Source: Stenotrophomonas sp. MMGLT7 (GTDB lineage Bacteria; Pseudomonadota; Gammaproteobacteria; Xanthomonadales; Xanthomonadaceae). Taken from it: 64,000 bases of DNA. Location: positions 186,001 through 250,000 of the forward strand of contig NZ_JAJOZS010000004.1 in the NCBI RefSeq assembly GCF_021168555.1. Reading direction: 5' to 3'. This document shows, piece by piece, positions 11,273-21,869 of this stretch (positions within the stretch are counted from its first letter, which is position 1; every line of letters begins with the position of its first letter). Under the pieces are notes generated by a model. That model was not told the DNA's origin. It ran no database searches and worked only from the letters and a program-made list of their open reading frames with translations. The translations under genes and the position numbers were made by a program.

Positions 11273-12537
11273 CGGGCACCTCCTGCGGAGGTGCAGGGAT
11301 TCGAGATTCGGGATTCGGGATTGGTGGAATCGTCGGTAGTCGAAGATTCCGCTGGGCTATCGTGCATCCGCTTTTGCTCTTGATTCTGCTCTTTACGAAT
11401 CCCGAATCCCGAATCCCCAATCCCGGCCTCTTCGAGAATGATGTCCGCGATGCGTTCGGCCGCATCGGTCCTGGCCAGGCCGCGCGCGGCCTGCGCCATC
11501 GACAGGCGCAGCGCCGGGTCGGCGCACAGTTCGGCCAGCGTGCGCTGCAGGTTGGCGGCCAGCGCGTCGTCCTGCTTCAGCAGCACGGCGGCGCCGCGCT
11601 CGACCAGGTACTCGGCGTTGCGGGTCTGGTGGTCGTCGACCGCGGCGGCGAACGGCACCAGCACGCTGCCCACGCCGGCCGCGCACAGCTCGGCGAGGGT
11701 GGAGGCGCCGGCACGGCACACCACCAGGTCGGCCCAGGCGTAGGCGGCGGTCATGTCGGCGATGAACGGCTCCACGCTGGCCCGCACGCCGGCGGCGGCA
11801 TAGCTGGCCAGCGCTTCGTCGTACAGCTTCTCGCCGCACTGGTGGCGCACCTCGATGGCCGAGCCGGCCAGCGCCGACAGCGCCTGCGGCACGGCGCCGT
11901 TCAACGACCGCGCGCCCTGGCTGCCGCCCAGCACCAGCAGCCGCAGCGGGCCTTCGCGGCCGGCCAGGCGCTGCGCCGGCGGCGCGATGGCGGCGATGTC
12001 CTCGCGCACCGGGTTGCCCACCGCCTCCTCATGGCGGAAGCTGCCCGGGAACCCGGTGAGCACCCGCCGCGCGAAGCGCGACAGCACCTTGTTGGTCATG
12101 CCGGGCGCGCGGTTCTGCTCGTGCACGATCAGCGGCAGCCCGCACAGGCGCGCGGCCAGCCCGCCGGGACCGGCGGCGAAACCGCCGAAGCTCACCACCG
12201 CGCGCGGCCGGCGACGGCGCAGCACGGCGACGGCGCCGCGCACCGCGCGCAGCACCCGCAGCGGCGCGCCGAGCAGCGCCAGCGCGCCCTTGCCGCGCAG
12301 GCCGGCGATCTCCAGGGTGTCCAGTTCGATGCCGTGCTGCGGCACCAGCCGGGTTTCCATCCTGCCCGCCGCGCCCAGCCACGACACCGGGATGCCACGC
12401 TCGCGCAGCACCCGCGCCACCGCCAGCGCCGGGAAGATGTGCCCGCCGGTGCCGCCGGCCAGGATCATGACCGGGCGCTGCCGGATCCCCGCAGCTGCAT
12501 GCGCGGGCTTTTGCGGGGAATTCGCATACCTGCTCAT
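11269..12537 (-). CDS. murG: MurG glycosyltransferase (lipid II synthase) with repeat-derived C-terminal tail
   Basis: Transfers GlcNAc to lipid I at the cytoplasmic membrane face, making lipid II. The donor-side glycine loop [12 protein letters not shown] is at 28-39, and the UDP-GlcNAc site is seen in [11 protein letters not shown] and [16 protein letters not shown]. The product is 422 residues where about 360 is usual. An N-terminal extension of about 20 residues precedes the core. The last ~51 residues (from about 372, [12 protein letters not shown] to the stop) are encoded by a GGGATTG hairpin element. The extended frame still ends in a GTGA overlap with murC. The ATG at 12537 overlaps the ftsW stop by 4 bp. 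Core identity is certain; the tail's effect is unknown. Confidence 0.95.
   Translation of the reverse strand: MSRYANSPQKPAHAAAGIRQRPVMILAGGTGGHIFPALAVARVLRERGIPVSWLGAAGRMETRLVPQHGIELDTLEIAGLRGKGALALLGAPLRVLRAVRGAVAVLRRRRPRAVVSFGGFAAGPGGLAARLCGLPLIVHEQNRAPGMTNKVLSRFARRVLTGFPGSFRHEEAVGNPVREDIAAIAPPAQRLAGREGPLRLLVLGGSQGARSLNGAVPQALSALAGSAIEVRHQCGEKLYDEALASYAAAGVRASVEPFIADMTAAYAWADLVVCRAGASTLAELCAAGVGSVLVPFAAAVDDHQTRNAEYLVERGAAVLLKQDDALAANLQRTLAELCADPALRLSMAQAARGLARTDAAERIADIILEEAGIGDSGFGIRKEQNQEQKRMHDSPAESSTTDDSTNPESRISNPCTSAGGAR
11295..11427. repeat. GGGATTG-type hairpin repeat element, copy 3 (inside the murG 3' end)
   Basis: The left arm GGGATTCGAGATTCGGGATT starts at 11296 and the inverse arm lies at 11396-11426; the interior contains CTTTTGCTCTT. 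The whole element is read in frame as the end of murG. Confidence 0.8.
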
Positions 12538-13838
12538 GCGATCCTCCCGAAGGTCGGTTCCACCCGCGGCTGCATGCGGCTGGTGCCGCGGCCGCCGCGG
12601 GCGGCGCTCTGCAGCGCATCGGCCACAGCGCCGGCGGCCTCGCGCGGCAGCGGCTCGTCGACGACCGGTTCGGCCGCCACTGCCTCGCTGCGGATGCGCG
12701 AGACCTGGGTGGCGCGGTCCAGCTCGTAGGACACGCGCAGCAGCAGCCCCATCGCCACGCAGGTCATCAGCACCGAGGAGCCGCCGGAGGAGATCAGCGG
12801 CAGGGTCAGGCCCTTGGTCGGCAGGATGCCCAGGTTGACGCCGATGGAGACGAAGGTCTGCATGCTGATCCACAGCGCGATGCCGAAGGCGATGTAGCCG
12901 GAGAAGTGGCGCTTCATCTCCACGCACTTCATGCCCAGCCAGAACGCGCGCGCCACCAGCAGCGCGTACAGGCCGATCACCAGGCACACGCCGAAGAAAC
13001 CCAGTTCCTCGGCGATCACCGAGAAGATGAAGTCGGTATGCGATTCGGGCAGGTAGTTAAGCTTCTGCACCGAGGCGCCCAGGCCGACGCCGAACCACTC
13101 GCCGCGGCCCACCGCCATCAGCGCGTTGGACAGCTGGTAGCCGGAGCCGAGCTGGTCGGCCCACGGGTCCAGGAACGAGGTGATGCGGCGCATGCGGTAG
13201 GGCTCGAGGATCGCGATGAACGCGAACACCGGCAGGCCGATGACCACCGGCGCCGACATCCGCGGCATGTTCACCCCGCCCAGCACCAGCATGCCGGCGG
13301 TGATGCCCAGCAGCAGCGTGGACGAGCCGAAGTCCGGCTGCAGCAGCAGCAGCCCGACCAGCGCCACCGCCACGCCCAGCGGCTTGAGCATCGCCGGCCA
13401 GGTCGCGTTGACCTCGTCGCGGAAGCGCACCAGGTAGCTGGCCAGCCAGACGATGTACAGCACCTTCACCGCTTCCACGGTCTGGAACTTGGACACGCCC
13501 AGGTTGACCCAGCGCCGCGCGCCGTTGACGCTGCTGCCGATGCCCGGCACGAACACCACGATCAGCAGCACGAAGCAGCCCAGCAGCAGCAGCTGGTTGT
13601 ACTTCTCGATGGTCTTGAATTCGGTGCGCATCGCCCAGTACGCCAGGCCGATGCCGATGCCGAGGAACACCAGGTGCCGGTTCAGGTAGTAGAACGGGCT
13701 GGAGGTCAGTTCGATCGAGCTGGAGGCCACCATCACCACGCCCAGCGAAGCCAGCGCCACGGCGGCGCCGAGCAGCCACTTGTCGTAGCGGCCGCCGATG
13801 GCGTCGAGTCGTGTGGCCTGGCGCGAGAGATCGTTCAT
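12534..13838 (-). CDS. ftsW: Septal peptidoglycan glycosyltransferase FtsW
   Basis: SEDS-family polymerase that works with FtsI at the septum. The 434-residue product has about ten membrane segments and the SEDS signatures [47 protein letters not shown] and [10 protein letters not shown]. The ATG at 13838 overlaps the mraY stop as TGATG. In many dcw clusters murD lies between mraY and ftsW; here the two genes share a base, so there is no room for it. The C-terminal 60 residues are hydrophilic and variable. Confidence 0.96.
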   Translation of the reverse strand: MNDLSRQATRLDAIGGRYDKWLLGAAVALASLGVVMVASSSIELTSSPFYYLNRHLVFLGIGIGLAYWAMRTEFKTIEKYNQLLLLGCFVLLIVVFVPGIGSSVNGARRWVNLGVSKFQTVEAVKVLYIVWLASYLVRFRDEVNATWPAMLKPLGVAVALVGLLLLQPDFGSSTLLLGITAGMLVLGGVNMPRMSAPVVIGLPVFAFIAILEPYRMRRITSFLDPWADQLGSGYQLSNALMAVGRGEWFGVGLGASVQKLNYLPESHTDFIFSVIAEELGFFGVCLVIGLYALLVARAFWLGMKCVEMKRHFSGYIAFGIALWISMQTFVSIGVNLGILPTKGLTLPLISSGGSSVLMTCVAMGLLLRVSYELDRATQVSRIRSEAVAAEPVVDEPLPREAAGAVADALQSAARGGRGTSRMQPRVEPTFGRIA

Positions 13839-14923
13839 CAGCGCACCTTCAACGTTGCCAGGCCGACCAGCACCAGCACCACCGAGATGATCCAGAATCG
13901 CACGATCACGCGCGGCTCGGGCCAGCCCTTGAGCTCGAAGTGGTGGTGGATCGGCGCCATCCGGAACACGCGCTTGCCGGTGAGCTTGAAGCTGGCCACC
14001 TGGATCATCACCGACAGCGTCTCGATGACGAACACCCCGCCCATGATCACCAGCACCAGTTCCTGGCGCACGATCACCGCGATGGTGCCCAGCACCGCAC
14101 CCAGCGCCAATGCGCCGATGTCGCCCATGAACACCTGTGCCGGGTAGGTGTTGAACCACAGGAAGCCCAGCCCCGCGCCGGCGATCGCGGTGCAGATGAT
14201 CACCAGTTCGCCGGCGCCGGGGATGGTGGGGATCTTCAGGTACTCGGAGAACACCACGTTGCCCGAGGCATAGGCGAACACGCCCAGCGCGCAGGCCACC
14301 ATCACCGTGGGCATGATCGCCAGCCCGTCCAGGCCGTCGGTCAGGTTGACCGCGTTGGAGAAACCGACGATCCACAGGTAGGCGATCACCACGAAGCTCA
14401 GCCCGGCCAGCGGCAGCGCGATCGCCTTGAACAGCGGGATGTAGAAGGTGATCGCCGCCGGCACGTCGGCGCTGTAGTACAGGAACAGGCCCGCGGCCAG
14501 GCCGAAGATCGACTGCAGCAGGTACTTCCAGCGCGACTTCAGGCCGTTGGGGTCGCGCCTGACGATCTTGATCCAGTCGTCGTACCAGCCGATCGCGCCG
14601 AAGCACAGCATCACCGCCAGCACCAGCCACACGTAGCGGTTGCGCAGGTCGCCCCACAGCAGCACCGCGACGGTGACCGACAGCAGGATCAAAGAGCCGC
14701 CCATGGTCGGCGTGCCGGCCTTGGAGAAATGCGTCTTCGGGCCGTCCTGGCGAATCGGCTGGCCGCCCTTGAACTGGGCCAGCTTGCGGATCATGCCCGG
14801 GCCCATCCACAGCGCCAGGAACAGCGCGGTGAGCGCGGCGAGGATGCCGCGGAACGTCAGATAGTTGAACAGCCCGAACAGGCTCTCCAGTTGCTGTAGC
14901 CAGCGGGCCAGTTCAAGCAGCAT
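13838..14923 (-). CDS. mraY: Phospho-N-acetylmuramoyl-pentapeptide transferase MraY
   Basis: Polytopic inner-membrane enzyme that makes lipid I from UDP-MurNAc-pentapeptide and undecaprenyl phosphate. The 361-residue product has about ten membrane segments, [10 protein letters not shown], the catalytic region [14 protein letters not shown] and the C-terminal [12 protein letters not shown] loop. The ATG at 14923 ([18 protein letters not shown]) fits the family better than one six codons upstream. The gene overlaps the murF end by 11 bp. Confidence 0.97.
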   Translation of the reverse strand: MLLELARWLQQLESLFGLFNYLTFRGILAALTALFLALWMGPGMIRKLAQFKGGQPIRQDGPKTHFSKAGTPTMGGSLILLSVTVAVLLWGDLRNRYVWLVLAVMLCFGAIGWYDDWIKIVRRDPNGLKSRWKYLLQSIFGLAAGLFLYYSADVPAAITFYIPLFKAIALPLAGLSFVVIAYLWIVGFSNAVNLTDGLDGLAIMPTVMVACALGVFAYASGNVVFSEYLKIPTIPGAGELVIICTAIAGAGLGFLWFNTYPAQVFMGDIGALALGAVLGTIAVIVRQELVLVIMGGVFVIETLSVMIQVASFKLTGKRVFRMAPIHHHFELKGWPEPRVIVRFWIISVVLVLVGLATLKVR

Positions 14924-16349
14924 TCGGGGTTTCCTCTGCACGCGCCAGCAGCGCGCTCACGATCCTGTCCATGGCGCTGCCGCGCGAGCCTTTGACCAGC
15001 ACGTGCAGCGGCGTCGATTCTTCTGCGGGACCAGCCCCCGCACGGCGTTCGTCGATATCGGCCTGCAGCGCCTGCGCCAGCGCGGCGTGCGAGTCGAACA
15101 CGCGGCCGCCCTCGCCGAAGGCCTGTGCCGCGGCCGCGCTCAGCGGGCCCAGGGCGTACAGGCGGGCGATCCCGGCCTCGCGCGCGCGGCGGCCGGCGGC
15201 GGCATGCAGCGCCTGCGCCTCCGCCCCCAGCTCGCGCATGTCGCCCAGCACCAGCCAGTTCTCGCCGCCGCCGGCGGCGAGCGCATCGATCGCCGCCGCC
15301 AGCGAACCGGGGTTGGCGTTGTAGCTGTCGTCGATCAGCACCTCGCCGGAAGGCAGGGTGCGCGCGACCTGCCGGCCCGGCACCGGCCGCGCCTGGGCGA
15401 GCCCGGCGGCGACCTGCTCCAGCCCGATCCCGGCGGCCAGCGCCAGCGATGCGGCGGCCAGCGCGTTGAGCACGTTGTGGCGGCCGGGCAGCGCCAGCGT
15501 CACCGCGGCCTCGCCCTGCGGCGCCACCAGCACGAAGCGCGAGCCCTGGGCGTCGAGCTGCAGCTGCCGCACGTGCACCTCGGCGCTGGCCTGCAGCGCG
15601 AAGCGCAGCACGCGGCGGCCCTGCGGCGGCCGTGCGGCCAGGTTCTGCTCGAACCACAGGCCGAAGGCATCGTCGGCATTGATCGCCGCCACGCCCTCGG
15701 CCGGCAGCGCGGCGTAGATCGCGCCCTTGGTGCGGGCGACGCCGAGCAGGCTGCCCAGGCGCTCCAGGTGCGCCGGGGCGATGTTGTTGACCAGCGCGTA
15801 GTCCGGCCGCGCGATGTCGGTCAGGTAGGCGATGTCGCCGGGCTTGCCGGCGCCCATCTCGTAGACCGCGAAGTCGGCCTCGTCGGGCGCGGCGATCACC
15901 GCCAGCGGCAGGCCGATCTCGTTGTTGCGATTGCCGGGGCTGGCGTGGACCACCGCCCCGCTGTGCGCGGCGGCGTGCTGCAGGATCGCCAGCAGCAGCG
16001 TCTTGACGCTGGTCTTGCCGTTGGAGCCGGTGATCGCGAACACCTTGGTGGCGCGGTCGCGCTGCAGGCCGGCGGCGATGCGCGCCAGCGCCCGCTCGGT
16101 GTCGGCGACCAGCAGCTGCGGCAGTTCGACGGCGTCGAGCAGGTGGTCCACCAGCAATGCGCTGGCGCCGCGCGCGGCGGCATCGGCTGCGAAGTCGTGG
16201 CCGTCGAAGCGCTCGCCGCGCAGCGCCACGTACAGGCTGCCGGCCGCCAGCGTGCGGGTGTCGTTGGACACCGCGTCGATCACGGCGTCCTCGCCGTGCA
16301 GCTCGCCGCCGGCCCAGTGCGCGATCAGCGACAGCGGAGTGCTCCTCAT
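14913..16349 (-). CDS. murF: UDP-MurNAc-tripeptide--D-alanyl-D-alanine ligase MurF
   Basis: Adds D-Ala-D-Ala to the UDP-MurNAc tripeptide. The 478-residue product shows the N-terminal substrate domain, the P-loop [22 protein letters not shown], the [15 protein letters not shown] segment and [10 protein letters not shown], all typical of MurF. The ATG at 16349 overlaps the murE stop (ATGA). Its 3' end overlaps mraY by 11 bp. Confidence 0.96.
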   Translation of the reverse strand: MRSTPLSLIAHWAGGELHGEDAVIDAVSNDTRTLAAGSLYVALRGERFDGHDFAADAAARGASALLVDHLLDAVELPQLLVADTERALARIAAGLQRDRATKVFAITGSNGKTSVKTLLLAILQHAAAHSGAVVHASPGNRNNEIGLPLAVIAAPDEADFAVYEMGAGKPGDIAYLTDIARPDYALVNNIAPAHLERLGSLLGVARTKGAIYAALPAEGVAAINADDAFGLWFEQNLAARPPQGRRVLRFALQASAEVHVRQLQLDAQGSRFVLVAPQGEAAVTLALPGRHNVLNALAAASLALAAGIGLEQVAAGLAQARPVPGRQVARTLPSGEVLIDDSYNANPGSLAAAIDALAAGGGENWLVLGDMRELGAEAQALHAAAGRRAREAGIARLYALGPLSAAAAQAFGEGGRVFDSHAALAQALQADIDERRAGAGPAEESTPLHVLVKGSRGSAMDRIVSALLARAEETPNAA

Positions 16350-17860
16350 GGCTGTCCTCCCGCGCTGTGCGCATCCCGGTCGTCGCGATGCGCGGCGCGG
16401 CCGGCCAGCACCTCGCCGGCGACCACGGTGTCGTCGAACGGATGCCTGATCCCGCCCACGTCCTGGTACGGCTCGTGGCCCTTGCCGGCGACCAGCACGA
16501 TGTCGTCGGCGCCGGCCAGGCCGATCGCGCGGGCGATGGCGGCGGCGCGGTCGCGCTCGACGATGGCCTGCTGCGGACGGGCGAAGCCGGCGACGATGCC
16601 GGCGACGATGGCGTCGCCGTCCTCGCGGCGCGGGTTGTCGTCGGTGACGATCACCGTGTCGGCCTCGGCCTCGGCGATGGCGGCCATCTGCGGGCGCTTG
16701 CCGGTGTCGCGCTCGCCGCCGCAGCCGAACACGCAGATCAGCCTGCCGGCGGCATGCTCGTGCAGGCTATGCAACGCCTGCTGCAGCGCATCCGGGGTGT
16801 GGGCGTAGTCGATCACCACCAGCGGCAGCACGCCGTCGCCGCCGAGGCGGTTCATGCGCCCGCGGATCGGCTGCAGCTGCGACAGCACCTGGGCGATGTG
16901 CGCCGGCGCCACGTCCAGCGCATGCAGCGCCCCGGCCACCGCCAGCAGGTTGTCGACATTGAAGCGGCCCAGCAGCGGCGACTGCACCGCCAGGCGTTGG
17001 CCGCCGATGTCCAGCTCGAAACCGATGCCGCGGTTGTCCAGCCGCAGCTGCGATGCCGACACCTCGGCCCCGGCCTGCCCGCGCGAGCTGACGCCGACCG
17101 CGGTCACGTCCGCGTCCAGCCCGGCGCGAAGCTGGCGGCCGAACTCGTCGTCCAGGTTGAGCACCGCGGCCTTGAGCCCCGGCCAGGCGAACAGCCGGGC
17201 CTTGGCGGCGCCATAGCTGGCCATGTCGCCGTGGTAGTCGAGATGGTCGCGGGTGAGATTGGTGAACACGCCGACGTCGAAATGCACGCCGGCCACGCGG
17301 CCCTGGTCCAGCGCATGCGAGCTGACTTCCATCGCCACCGCCTGCGCCCCGGCATCGCGCAGCCGCGCCAGCTGGGCGTGGACCTGCAGCACCAGCGGCG
17401 TGGTGAAGCCGGTCGGCACCGCGGCGCCGTACAGGCCGGCGCCGAGCGTACCGATGCTGCCGCTGGTGGTGCCCAGCAGCTTCCACGCCTGCGCCAGCAG
17501 CTGCACGCTGGAGGTCTTGCCGTTGGTGCCGGTGACCCCGACCATCGTCATCGACTGCGACGGGTGGCCATGGAACTGGTCGGCCATCGCACCCAGCCGC
17601 GAACGCAGCCCGGGCACGGCGATGGCGTCCGCCGGGGCCGGCAGCACGTCCGGCGCCGGCGGCTCGAACAGGATCGCCGCCGCGCCGCGCGCGCGCGCCT
17701 GCTCGACGAAACCCAGCCCATGCGCGCCGAAGCCGGCGATGGCGACGAAGGCGTCGCCCGGCTGCACCGCGCGGCTGTCCATCTCCAGCCCGGACACCGA
17801 CACGCCTTGCGCGGCGGGCACGTCGGGCAGCAGCCGGCCCAGATCCATCGCCCGGGTCAC
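16346..17860 (-). CDS. murE: UDP-MurNAc-L-Ala-D-Glu:meso-diaminopimelate ligase MurE
   Basis: Adds the third stem residue. The 504-residue product has the P-loop [35 protein letters not shown] and the motif DDNPR, which in characterised MurE enzymes marks specificity for meso-diaminopimelate. The GTG at 17860 is preferred to the ATG at 17848 because it gives a GTGA overlap with the ftsI stop and matches the family start ([14 protein letters not shown]). Confidence 0.95.
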   Translation of the reverse strand: MTRAMDLGRLLPDVPAAQGVSVSGLEMDSRAVQPGDAFVAIAGFGAHGLGFVEQARARGAAAILFEPPAPDVLPAPADAIAVPGLRSRLGAMADQFHGHPSQSMTMVGVTGTNGKTSSVQLLAQAWKLLGTTSGSIGTLGAGLYGAAVPTGFTTPLVLQVHAQLARLRDAGAQAVAMEVSSHALDQGRVAGVHFDVGVFTNLTRDHLDYHGDMASYGAAKARLFAWPGLKAAVLNLDDEFGRQLRAGLDADVTAVGVSSRGQAGAEVSASQLRLDNRGIGFELDIGGQRLAVQSPLLGRFNVDNLLAVAGALHALDVAPAHIAQVLSQLQPIRGRMNRLGGDGVLPLVVIDYAHTPDALQQALHSLHEHAAGRLICVFGCGGERDTGKRPQMAAIAEAEADTVIVTDDNPRREDGDAIVAGIVAGFARPQQAIVERDRAAAIARAIGLAGADDIVLVAGKGHEPYQDVGGIRHPFDDTVVAGEVLAGRAAHRDDRDAHSAGGQP

Positions 17861-19716
17861 TGGCGCACCTCCTGCAACGGCGCAGGCTGGGCAGGGGCCG
17901 GCGGCGCAGCGGCATGCAGCGAGGGCAGCGCGGCATCGACCTCGGTGGCGGCATCGACGGTGCCGGCCGGATCGGGCGCGGCCGGCATCGGCGCACCCTG
18001 CCCGGTCTTGCCGGCGGCCTGCGCCGCCAGCCACGACTGGATGTCGTCCGGCGGCACGTCCATCAGCCGCAGCGCGCCCTCCATGACGTTGTGGTACACC
18101 GGCGCCGACACCAGGCCGCCGTAGTACTTGCCGGCCTGCGGGTCGTTGATGACGATCACCGTGGCGAAACGCGGGTTGCTCGCCGGCACCAGCCCGGCGA
18201 ACAGGGCGTTGTAGTGGCCACGGTCGTAGCCGCCGACGCCGGCCTTGCGTGCGGTACCGGTCTTGCCGGCGACGTGGTAACCGAGGATGCCGGCCTGCTT
18301 GGCGCCGCCCTGGGTGACCACCGTCTCCATCATCCGCACCACTTCGGCGGCGATAGACGGGTCCAGTACCTGCGGCGCCGGCTCGTGCTGGCCCTTGACG
18401 AAGCTCGGTGTCACCAGCTTGCCGCCGTTGCCCAGCATCGAATAGGCGCGCGCGATCTGCAGCGGCGTCACCGACAGGCCGTAGCCGTAGGACATGGTGG
18501 TCTTGGTCGCGCCATCCCAGTTGGCCGGCCGCCGCAGCACGCCGGCCGACTCGCCGGGGAAGCCGCTGCGCGGCACCGAGCCGTAGCCGAAGCTGTGCAC
18601 GGTGTCGTAGAAGGTCTGGTCCGGCATCATCGCGGCGATCTTGGCCGCGCCGATGTTGGAGCTGCGGGTGATCACCCCGGTGACGTTGAGCACGCCGTTG
18701 TTGCGCGGCACGTCGCGGATGACGAAGCGGCGCCCGACCGCCATGTAGCCGGGGTTGGTGTCGACGGTGGTGTTGGGCGTGACCACCCCGGCCTTGAGCG
18801 CGCTGGCGATGGTCAGCGGCTTCATCGTCGAGCCCGGCTCCACCAGGTCGGTGACCGCGCGGTTGCGGCGCGCATCGGACGCCCCGCTGACCGAGTTGGA
18901 GTTGTAGGTGGGCAGGTTGACCATGGCCAGGATCTCGCCGGTGGCCACGTCCATCACCACGATCGAACCGCCGGCGGCCTTGTTCTCCACCAGCGCATTG
19001 CGCAGCTCCTTGTAGGCCAGGAACTGGATGCGGCGGTCGATGCTCAGGGTCAGGTCCTTGCCGGGCTCGGCCGGGCGCACCAGGTCGATGCTCTCGACGA
19101 TGGCGCCCTTGCGGTCGCGGATCACCTTCTTGATGCCGGGCTTGCCGCGCAGCCAGTCGTCGAAGGCCAGCTCCAGGCCTTCCTGGCCGCGGTCGTCGAT
19201 GTTGGTGAAGCCCAGCACGTGGGCCATCGCCTCGCCCTGGGGATAGAAGCGGCGGAACTCGCGCTGCGAGAACACGCCGGGAATGCCGAGGGCGACGATC
19301 TGGTGCGCCTTGTCCGGGTTGATCCGGCGGCGCAGGTACATGAATTCCTTGTCGGCCTTCTGCGACAGCCGCGTGGTCAGCTCGTCGGCCGGCAGCTCCA
19401 GCGCGGCGGCCAGCTGCGGGATGCGGTCGGGCACGCGCAGCAGTTCCTGCGGGTTGACCCAGATCGACTCCACCGGCGTGGACACCGCCAGCGGCTCGCC
19501 GTTGCGGTCGGTGATCATGCCGCGCGAGGTGGCGATCGGCAGCTCGCGCAGGTAGCGGGCCTCGCCCTGGCGCTGGTAGAAGTCGCTGTTGACCAGCTGC
19601 ACGTAGGCGGCGCGGCCGATCAGCGTCACCGAGCACAGGCCCAGCGCCACGCCCACCAGCATCAGCCGGCCGCGCAGGTTGAACTGGTTGCGGGTGCGGT
19701 TGCGTCCGGCCTTCAT
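17857..19716 (-). CDS. ftsI: Septal transpeptidase FtsI (PBP3)
   Basis: Class B penicillin-binding protein cross-linking septal peptidoglycan. The 619-residue product has one membrane helix (about 16-38), the non-penicillin-binding pedestal domain, and a transpeptidase domain with STMK (Ser296 nucleophile), SSN (352-354) and KTGT (484-487). The C-terminal ~60 residues are Ala/Pro-rich. The ATG at 19716 has a strong AAGGAGG ribosome-binding site supplied by the upstream 75-bp duplicated unit, and overlaps the stop of the small ORF in that unit. Confidence 0.97.
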   Translation of the reverse strand: MKAGRNRTRNQFNLRGRLMLVGVALGLCSVTLIGRAAYVQLVNSDFYQRQGEARYLRELPIATSRGMITDRNGEPLAVSTPVESIWVNPQELLRVPDRIPQLAAALELPADELTTRLSQKADKEFMYLRRRINPDKAHQIVALGIPGVFSQREFRRFYPQGEAMAHVLGFTNIDDRGQEGLELAFDDWLRGKPGIKKVIRDRKGAIVESIDLVRPAEPGKDLTLSIDRRIQFLAYKELRNALVENKAAGGSIVVMDVATGEILAMVNLPTYNSNSVSGASDARRNRAVTDLVEPGSTMKPLTIASALKAGVVTPNTTVDTNPGYMAVGRRFVIRDVPRNNGVLNVTGVITRSSNIGAAKIAAMMPDQTFYDTVHSFGYGSVPRSGFPGESAGVLRRPANWDGATKTTMSYGYGLSVTPLQIARAYSMLGNGGKLVTPSFVKGQHEPAPQVLDPSIAAEVVRMMETVVTQGGAKQAGILGYHVAGKTGTARKAGVGGYDRGHYNALFAGLVPASNPRFATVIVINDPQAGKYYGGLVSAPVYHNVMEGALRLMDVPPDDIQSWLAAQAAGKTGQGAPMPAAPDPAGTVDAATEVDAALPSLHAAAPPAPAQPAPLQEVRQ

Positions 19717-19862
19717 GGCGCACCTCCTTGTGCGCCACCCTGCGGACGGCTTCGCCGTGCAAAACGGCTGTCCTGCCGTTTTGTCATGGCAAGGGCACCT
19801 CCTTGTGCGCCACCCTGCGGGCGGCGTCGCCGTGCAAAACGGCTGTCCTGCCGTTTTGTCAT
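19713..19862 (-). CDS. Possible 49-residue coupling ORF made of two 25-codon repeats (ftsL-ftsI junction)
   Basis: Between ftsL and ftsI lie two tandem 75-bp units. On the minus strand they form one 50-codon frame: [16 protein letters not shown]..., a second near-identical [16 protein letters not shown]..., then TGA. Its ATG sits in the ftsL stop (ATGA) and its TGA sits in the ftsI start (ATGA). Each unit ends with AAGGAGG, a consensus ribosome-binding site. The predicted peptide is basic, without a recognised domain. It may be a non-functional consequence of the duplication, or a translational relay from ftsL to ftsI. Confidence 0.35.
   Translation of the reverse strand: MTKRQDSRFARRRRPQGGAQGGALAMTKRQDSRFARRSRPQGGAQGGAP
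19713..19862. repeat. 75-bp tandem duplication with internal hairpin
   Basis: Two copies (19713-19787 and 19788-19862) differ at only a few bases. Each holds the perfect 9-bp inverted repeat CAAAACGGC / GCCGTTTTG around a 6-nt loop, and each carries its own ribosome-binding site. Confidence 0.9.
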
Positions 19863-20122
19863 GGGCGCACCACCACGATGTCGGCGGCCTCGGGGAACTT
19901 CATGCCCAGGCGCTCGCGCGCGATCTGGTCGACGCGGTTGGCCTCGGCCCAGGTGGCCTGCTCCAGCTGCAGCCGGCCGAACTCGATGTTCAACTCGTCG
20001 CGCTCATGCTCCAGCCGCGACAGCTGCACGAATAGCTCGCGGTGGCGGTGGCGCATGTACACCCCGCCGATCGCCGAGGCGATGGTGCAGGCCAGTAGCA
20101 CGATCAGCAGCAGGCGGCTCAT
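19859..20122 (-). CDS. ftsL: Cell division protein FtsL
   Basis: Small bitopic protein of the FtsQLB complex that helps activate FtsW/FtsI. The 87-residue product has one N-terminal membrane helix ([20 protein letters not shown]), then a leucine-zipper-like coiled coil ([20 protein letters not shown]) and a short C-terminal segment with [13 protein letters not shown]. The ATG at 20122 follows a GGAGG site and overlaps the rsmH stop by 4 bp. Confidence 0.92.
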   Translation of the reverse strand: MSRLLLIVLLACTIASAIGGVYMRHRHRELFVQLSRLEHERDELNIEFGRLQLEQATWAEANRVDQIARERLGMKFPEAADIVVVRP

Positions 20123-21246
20123 TGCGCACCTCCGTGTGGAGGAGCCGGGATTGGGGATTGGGGATTCGGGATTGGGGAAAGGCGGCTGGCGCGCGCATCC
20201 GTCGACACCGTACCGGACCCGGCGCCCATGCTCTTATCGAATCCCGAATCCCCAATCCCCAATCCCAGCTTCTCCGCCACCCGCAGCACCGCGCTGCGCG
20301 CGCGCGGGTTGCCGGCCAGCTCGGCCTCGTCGGCGCGGATGGCGCCGCCCAGGCCCTTGAGCACGGGCACGAAGGTATCGGCCTGCGGCAGCCGGCGGTT
20401 GGCCGGCGGCGCCTTGGCGTGGCGGGCGACGAACTGCTTGACGATGCGGTCTTCCAGCGAGTGGAAGCTGATCACCGCCAGCCGTCCGCCCGGCTTCAGC
20501 GCGGCCAGCGCGGCGTCGAGCCCGGCCTCCAGGTCGGCCAGCTCGCGGTTGATGTGGATGCGGATGGCCTGGAAGCTGCGCGTGGCCGGGTGGATCTTGT
20601 CCTTGCCGCGCGGCATGACCGAGGCGATCAGCTCGGCCAGTTGCGCGGTGCGTTCCAGCGGCTGCTCGGCGCGGCGGGCGACGATGGCGCGGGCGATGCG
20701 GCGGCTGAGCTTCTCCTCGCCGTAGGTCCACAGCACGTCGGCGATCTCGCGCTCGGAGGCGTGCGCCAGCCACTGCGCCGCGCTCTGCCCGGACTCGGGG
20801 TCCATGCGCATGTCCAGCGGGCCGTCCTTGCCGAAGGAAAAGCCGCGCTCGGCCACGTCCAGCTGCGGCGAGGACACGCCCAGGTCGAACAGGATGCCGT
20901 CGACATCGCGGGCCAGGTCCCAGCCGCCGAGCGCGGCGAAGCTGCCGCGCCGGATCGACACGCGAGGATCGGCACCGAACGCCTGTTCGGCCACCGCGAT
21001 CGCTTCGGGGTCCTTGTCCATCAGCAGCAGCCGGCCTCCTGGGCCGAGTTTCTCCAGCACGCCGCGCGCGTGTCCGCCACGCCCGAACGTGCCATCCAGA
21101 TACCTTCCGTTCTCGATCACCTGCAGCCCTTCCATGACCTGCGCGTACATCACCGGCAGATGCGCGGCCGGCGCTGTGGCCGGCGGTTGCGACACCGGGA
21201 GGTGACCGGCCTGCGCCTTGCCGCGCACCCGGGCACCCCGGCTCAC
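20119..21246 (-). CDS. rsmH: 16S rRNA m4C1402 N4-methyltransferase RsmH (MraW) with repeat-derived C-terminal tail
   Basis: Methylates C1402 of 16S rRNA; the partner 2'-O-methyltransferase RsmI is also in this window. The core has [13 protein letters not shown], the SAM motif [27 protein letters not shown], and the catalytic-domain motifs [12 protein letters not shown] and [14 protein letters not shown]. The product is 375 residues where about 310-345 is usual. The final ~47 residues (from about 329, [13 protein letters not shown]) are translated from a GGGATTG hairpin element and still end in an ATGA overlap with ftsL. The start is a GTG at 21246 in a GTGA overlap with mraZ. Confidence 0.94.
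   Translation of the reverse strand: MSRGARVRGKAQAGHLPVSQPPATAPAAHLPVMYAQVMEGLQVIENGRYLDGTFGRGGHARGVLEKLGPGGRLLLMDKDPEAIAVAEQAFGADPRVSIRRGSFAALGGWDLARDVDGILFDLGVSSPQLDVAERGFSFGKDGPLDMRMDPESGQSAAQWLAHASEREIADVLWTYGEEKLSRRIARAIVARRAEQPLERTAQLAELIASVMPRGKDKIHPATRSFQAIRIHINRELADLEAGLDAALAALKPGGRLAVISFHSLEDRIVKQFVARHAKAPPANRRLPQADTFVPVLKGLGGAIRADEAELAGNPRARSAVLRVAEKLGLGIGDSGFDKSMGAGSGTVSTDARASRLSPIPNPQSPIPAPPHGGAQ
20145..20268. repeat. GGGATTG-type hairpin repeat element, copy 4 (inside the rsmH 3' end)
   Basis: The left arm of GGGATTGGGGATT heptamers lies at 20147-20176. The inverse arm AATCCCCAATCCC is at 20238-20267. The element is entirely translated as the RsmH tail. Confidence 0.85.
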
Positions 21247-21689
21247 AACTTCAGGTCGAGCAACCCATCGCCCAGATCCTCGTCAGACAGCGTCTGCTGG
21301 ATCAGTGCGCGATGTGCCTGCTCGCTCCACAGTTCGAACTTGTCGCCCATGCCCAGCAGCACCGCCTTCTTCTCGATGCCCACCGCGTTGCGGTGGCTGG
21401 AGGGGATGCTGATGCGGCCGTTGCCGTCCAGCTCGAGCACCGCCGAGGAACCGACCAGCTTCTGCTGCAGCACCCGCACCACCTTCTGCGTGTTGGGCTT
21501 GGCCATCACGTCCTTGCGCACCCGCTCCCATTCGCTTTCGGCGTACAGCCACAGGCACCCGGACTCGAACGGGTTGTACGTCAGCACCAGGCGGTTGCCG
21601 CTCTCACGCGCGACGAGGTCGCGATACGCGGTGGGAACCGCCATTCGCCCCTTGTCATCAACCGTGATGGCCGTCTCGCCCTGGAACAC
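21243..21689 (-). CDS. mraZ: Transcriptional regulator MraZ
   Basis: DNA-binding protein of the AbrB-like double-psi family that autoregulates the division cluster. The 148-residue product has two tandem MraZ domains, each with the DxxGR core ([15 protein letters not shown] and [15 protein letters not shown]). The start is taken as the GTG at 21689 ([14 protein letters not shown]), preceded by GGAGG at about 11 nt. This gives the usual family length; the longer in-frame ATG at 21743 would add 18 unconserved residues and cover the operator-like repeats. Confidence 0.93.
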   Translation of the reverse strand: MFQGETAITVDDKGRMAVPTAYRDLVARESGNRLVLTYNPFESGCLWLYAESEWERVRKDVMAKPNTQKVVRVLQQKLVGSSAVLELDGNGRISIPSSHRNAVGIEKKAVLLGMGDKFELWSEQAHRALIQQTLSDEDLGDGLLDLKL

Positions 21690-21720
21690 GACGCCTATAC
21701 CCTCCAAATCCGCAATGGAC

Positions 21721-21746
21721 ACCATTGAACCACGAAAAACCACAAA
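21721..21746 (-). promoter_or_regulatory. Candidate MraZ-binding repeats
   Basis: On the minus strand GTGGT occurs twice exactly 10 bp apart, followed by a looser TGGTG. Characterised MraZ proteins bind three TGGG-type direct repeats spaced about 10 bp in their own promoter. The third repeat here is imperfect. Confidence 0.35.
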
Positions 21747-21770
21747 AAACCCGGTTTTCCCTCAGGTGCC

Positions 21771-21799
21771 CACCTTATCAGCGCGCAAAGGGTTGTCAA
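21771..21799 (-). promoter_or_regulatory. Candidate promoter of the mraZ-led division cluster
   Basis: A consensus -35 TTGACA (21799-21794, minus strand) is followed by the AT-rich TGATAAGGT region (21780-21772). The best -10 match is weak. The surrounding gap 21690-22014 is the most AT-rich stretch near the cluster. Confidence 0.4.
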
Positions 21800-21869
21800 C
21801 AACTTTCCAGCGAACAAATCACCATGAACATCAATGGCTTGCGGCAATCTTTAGAGACTTGTTCAAGGC

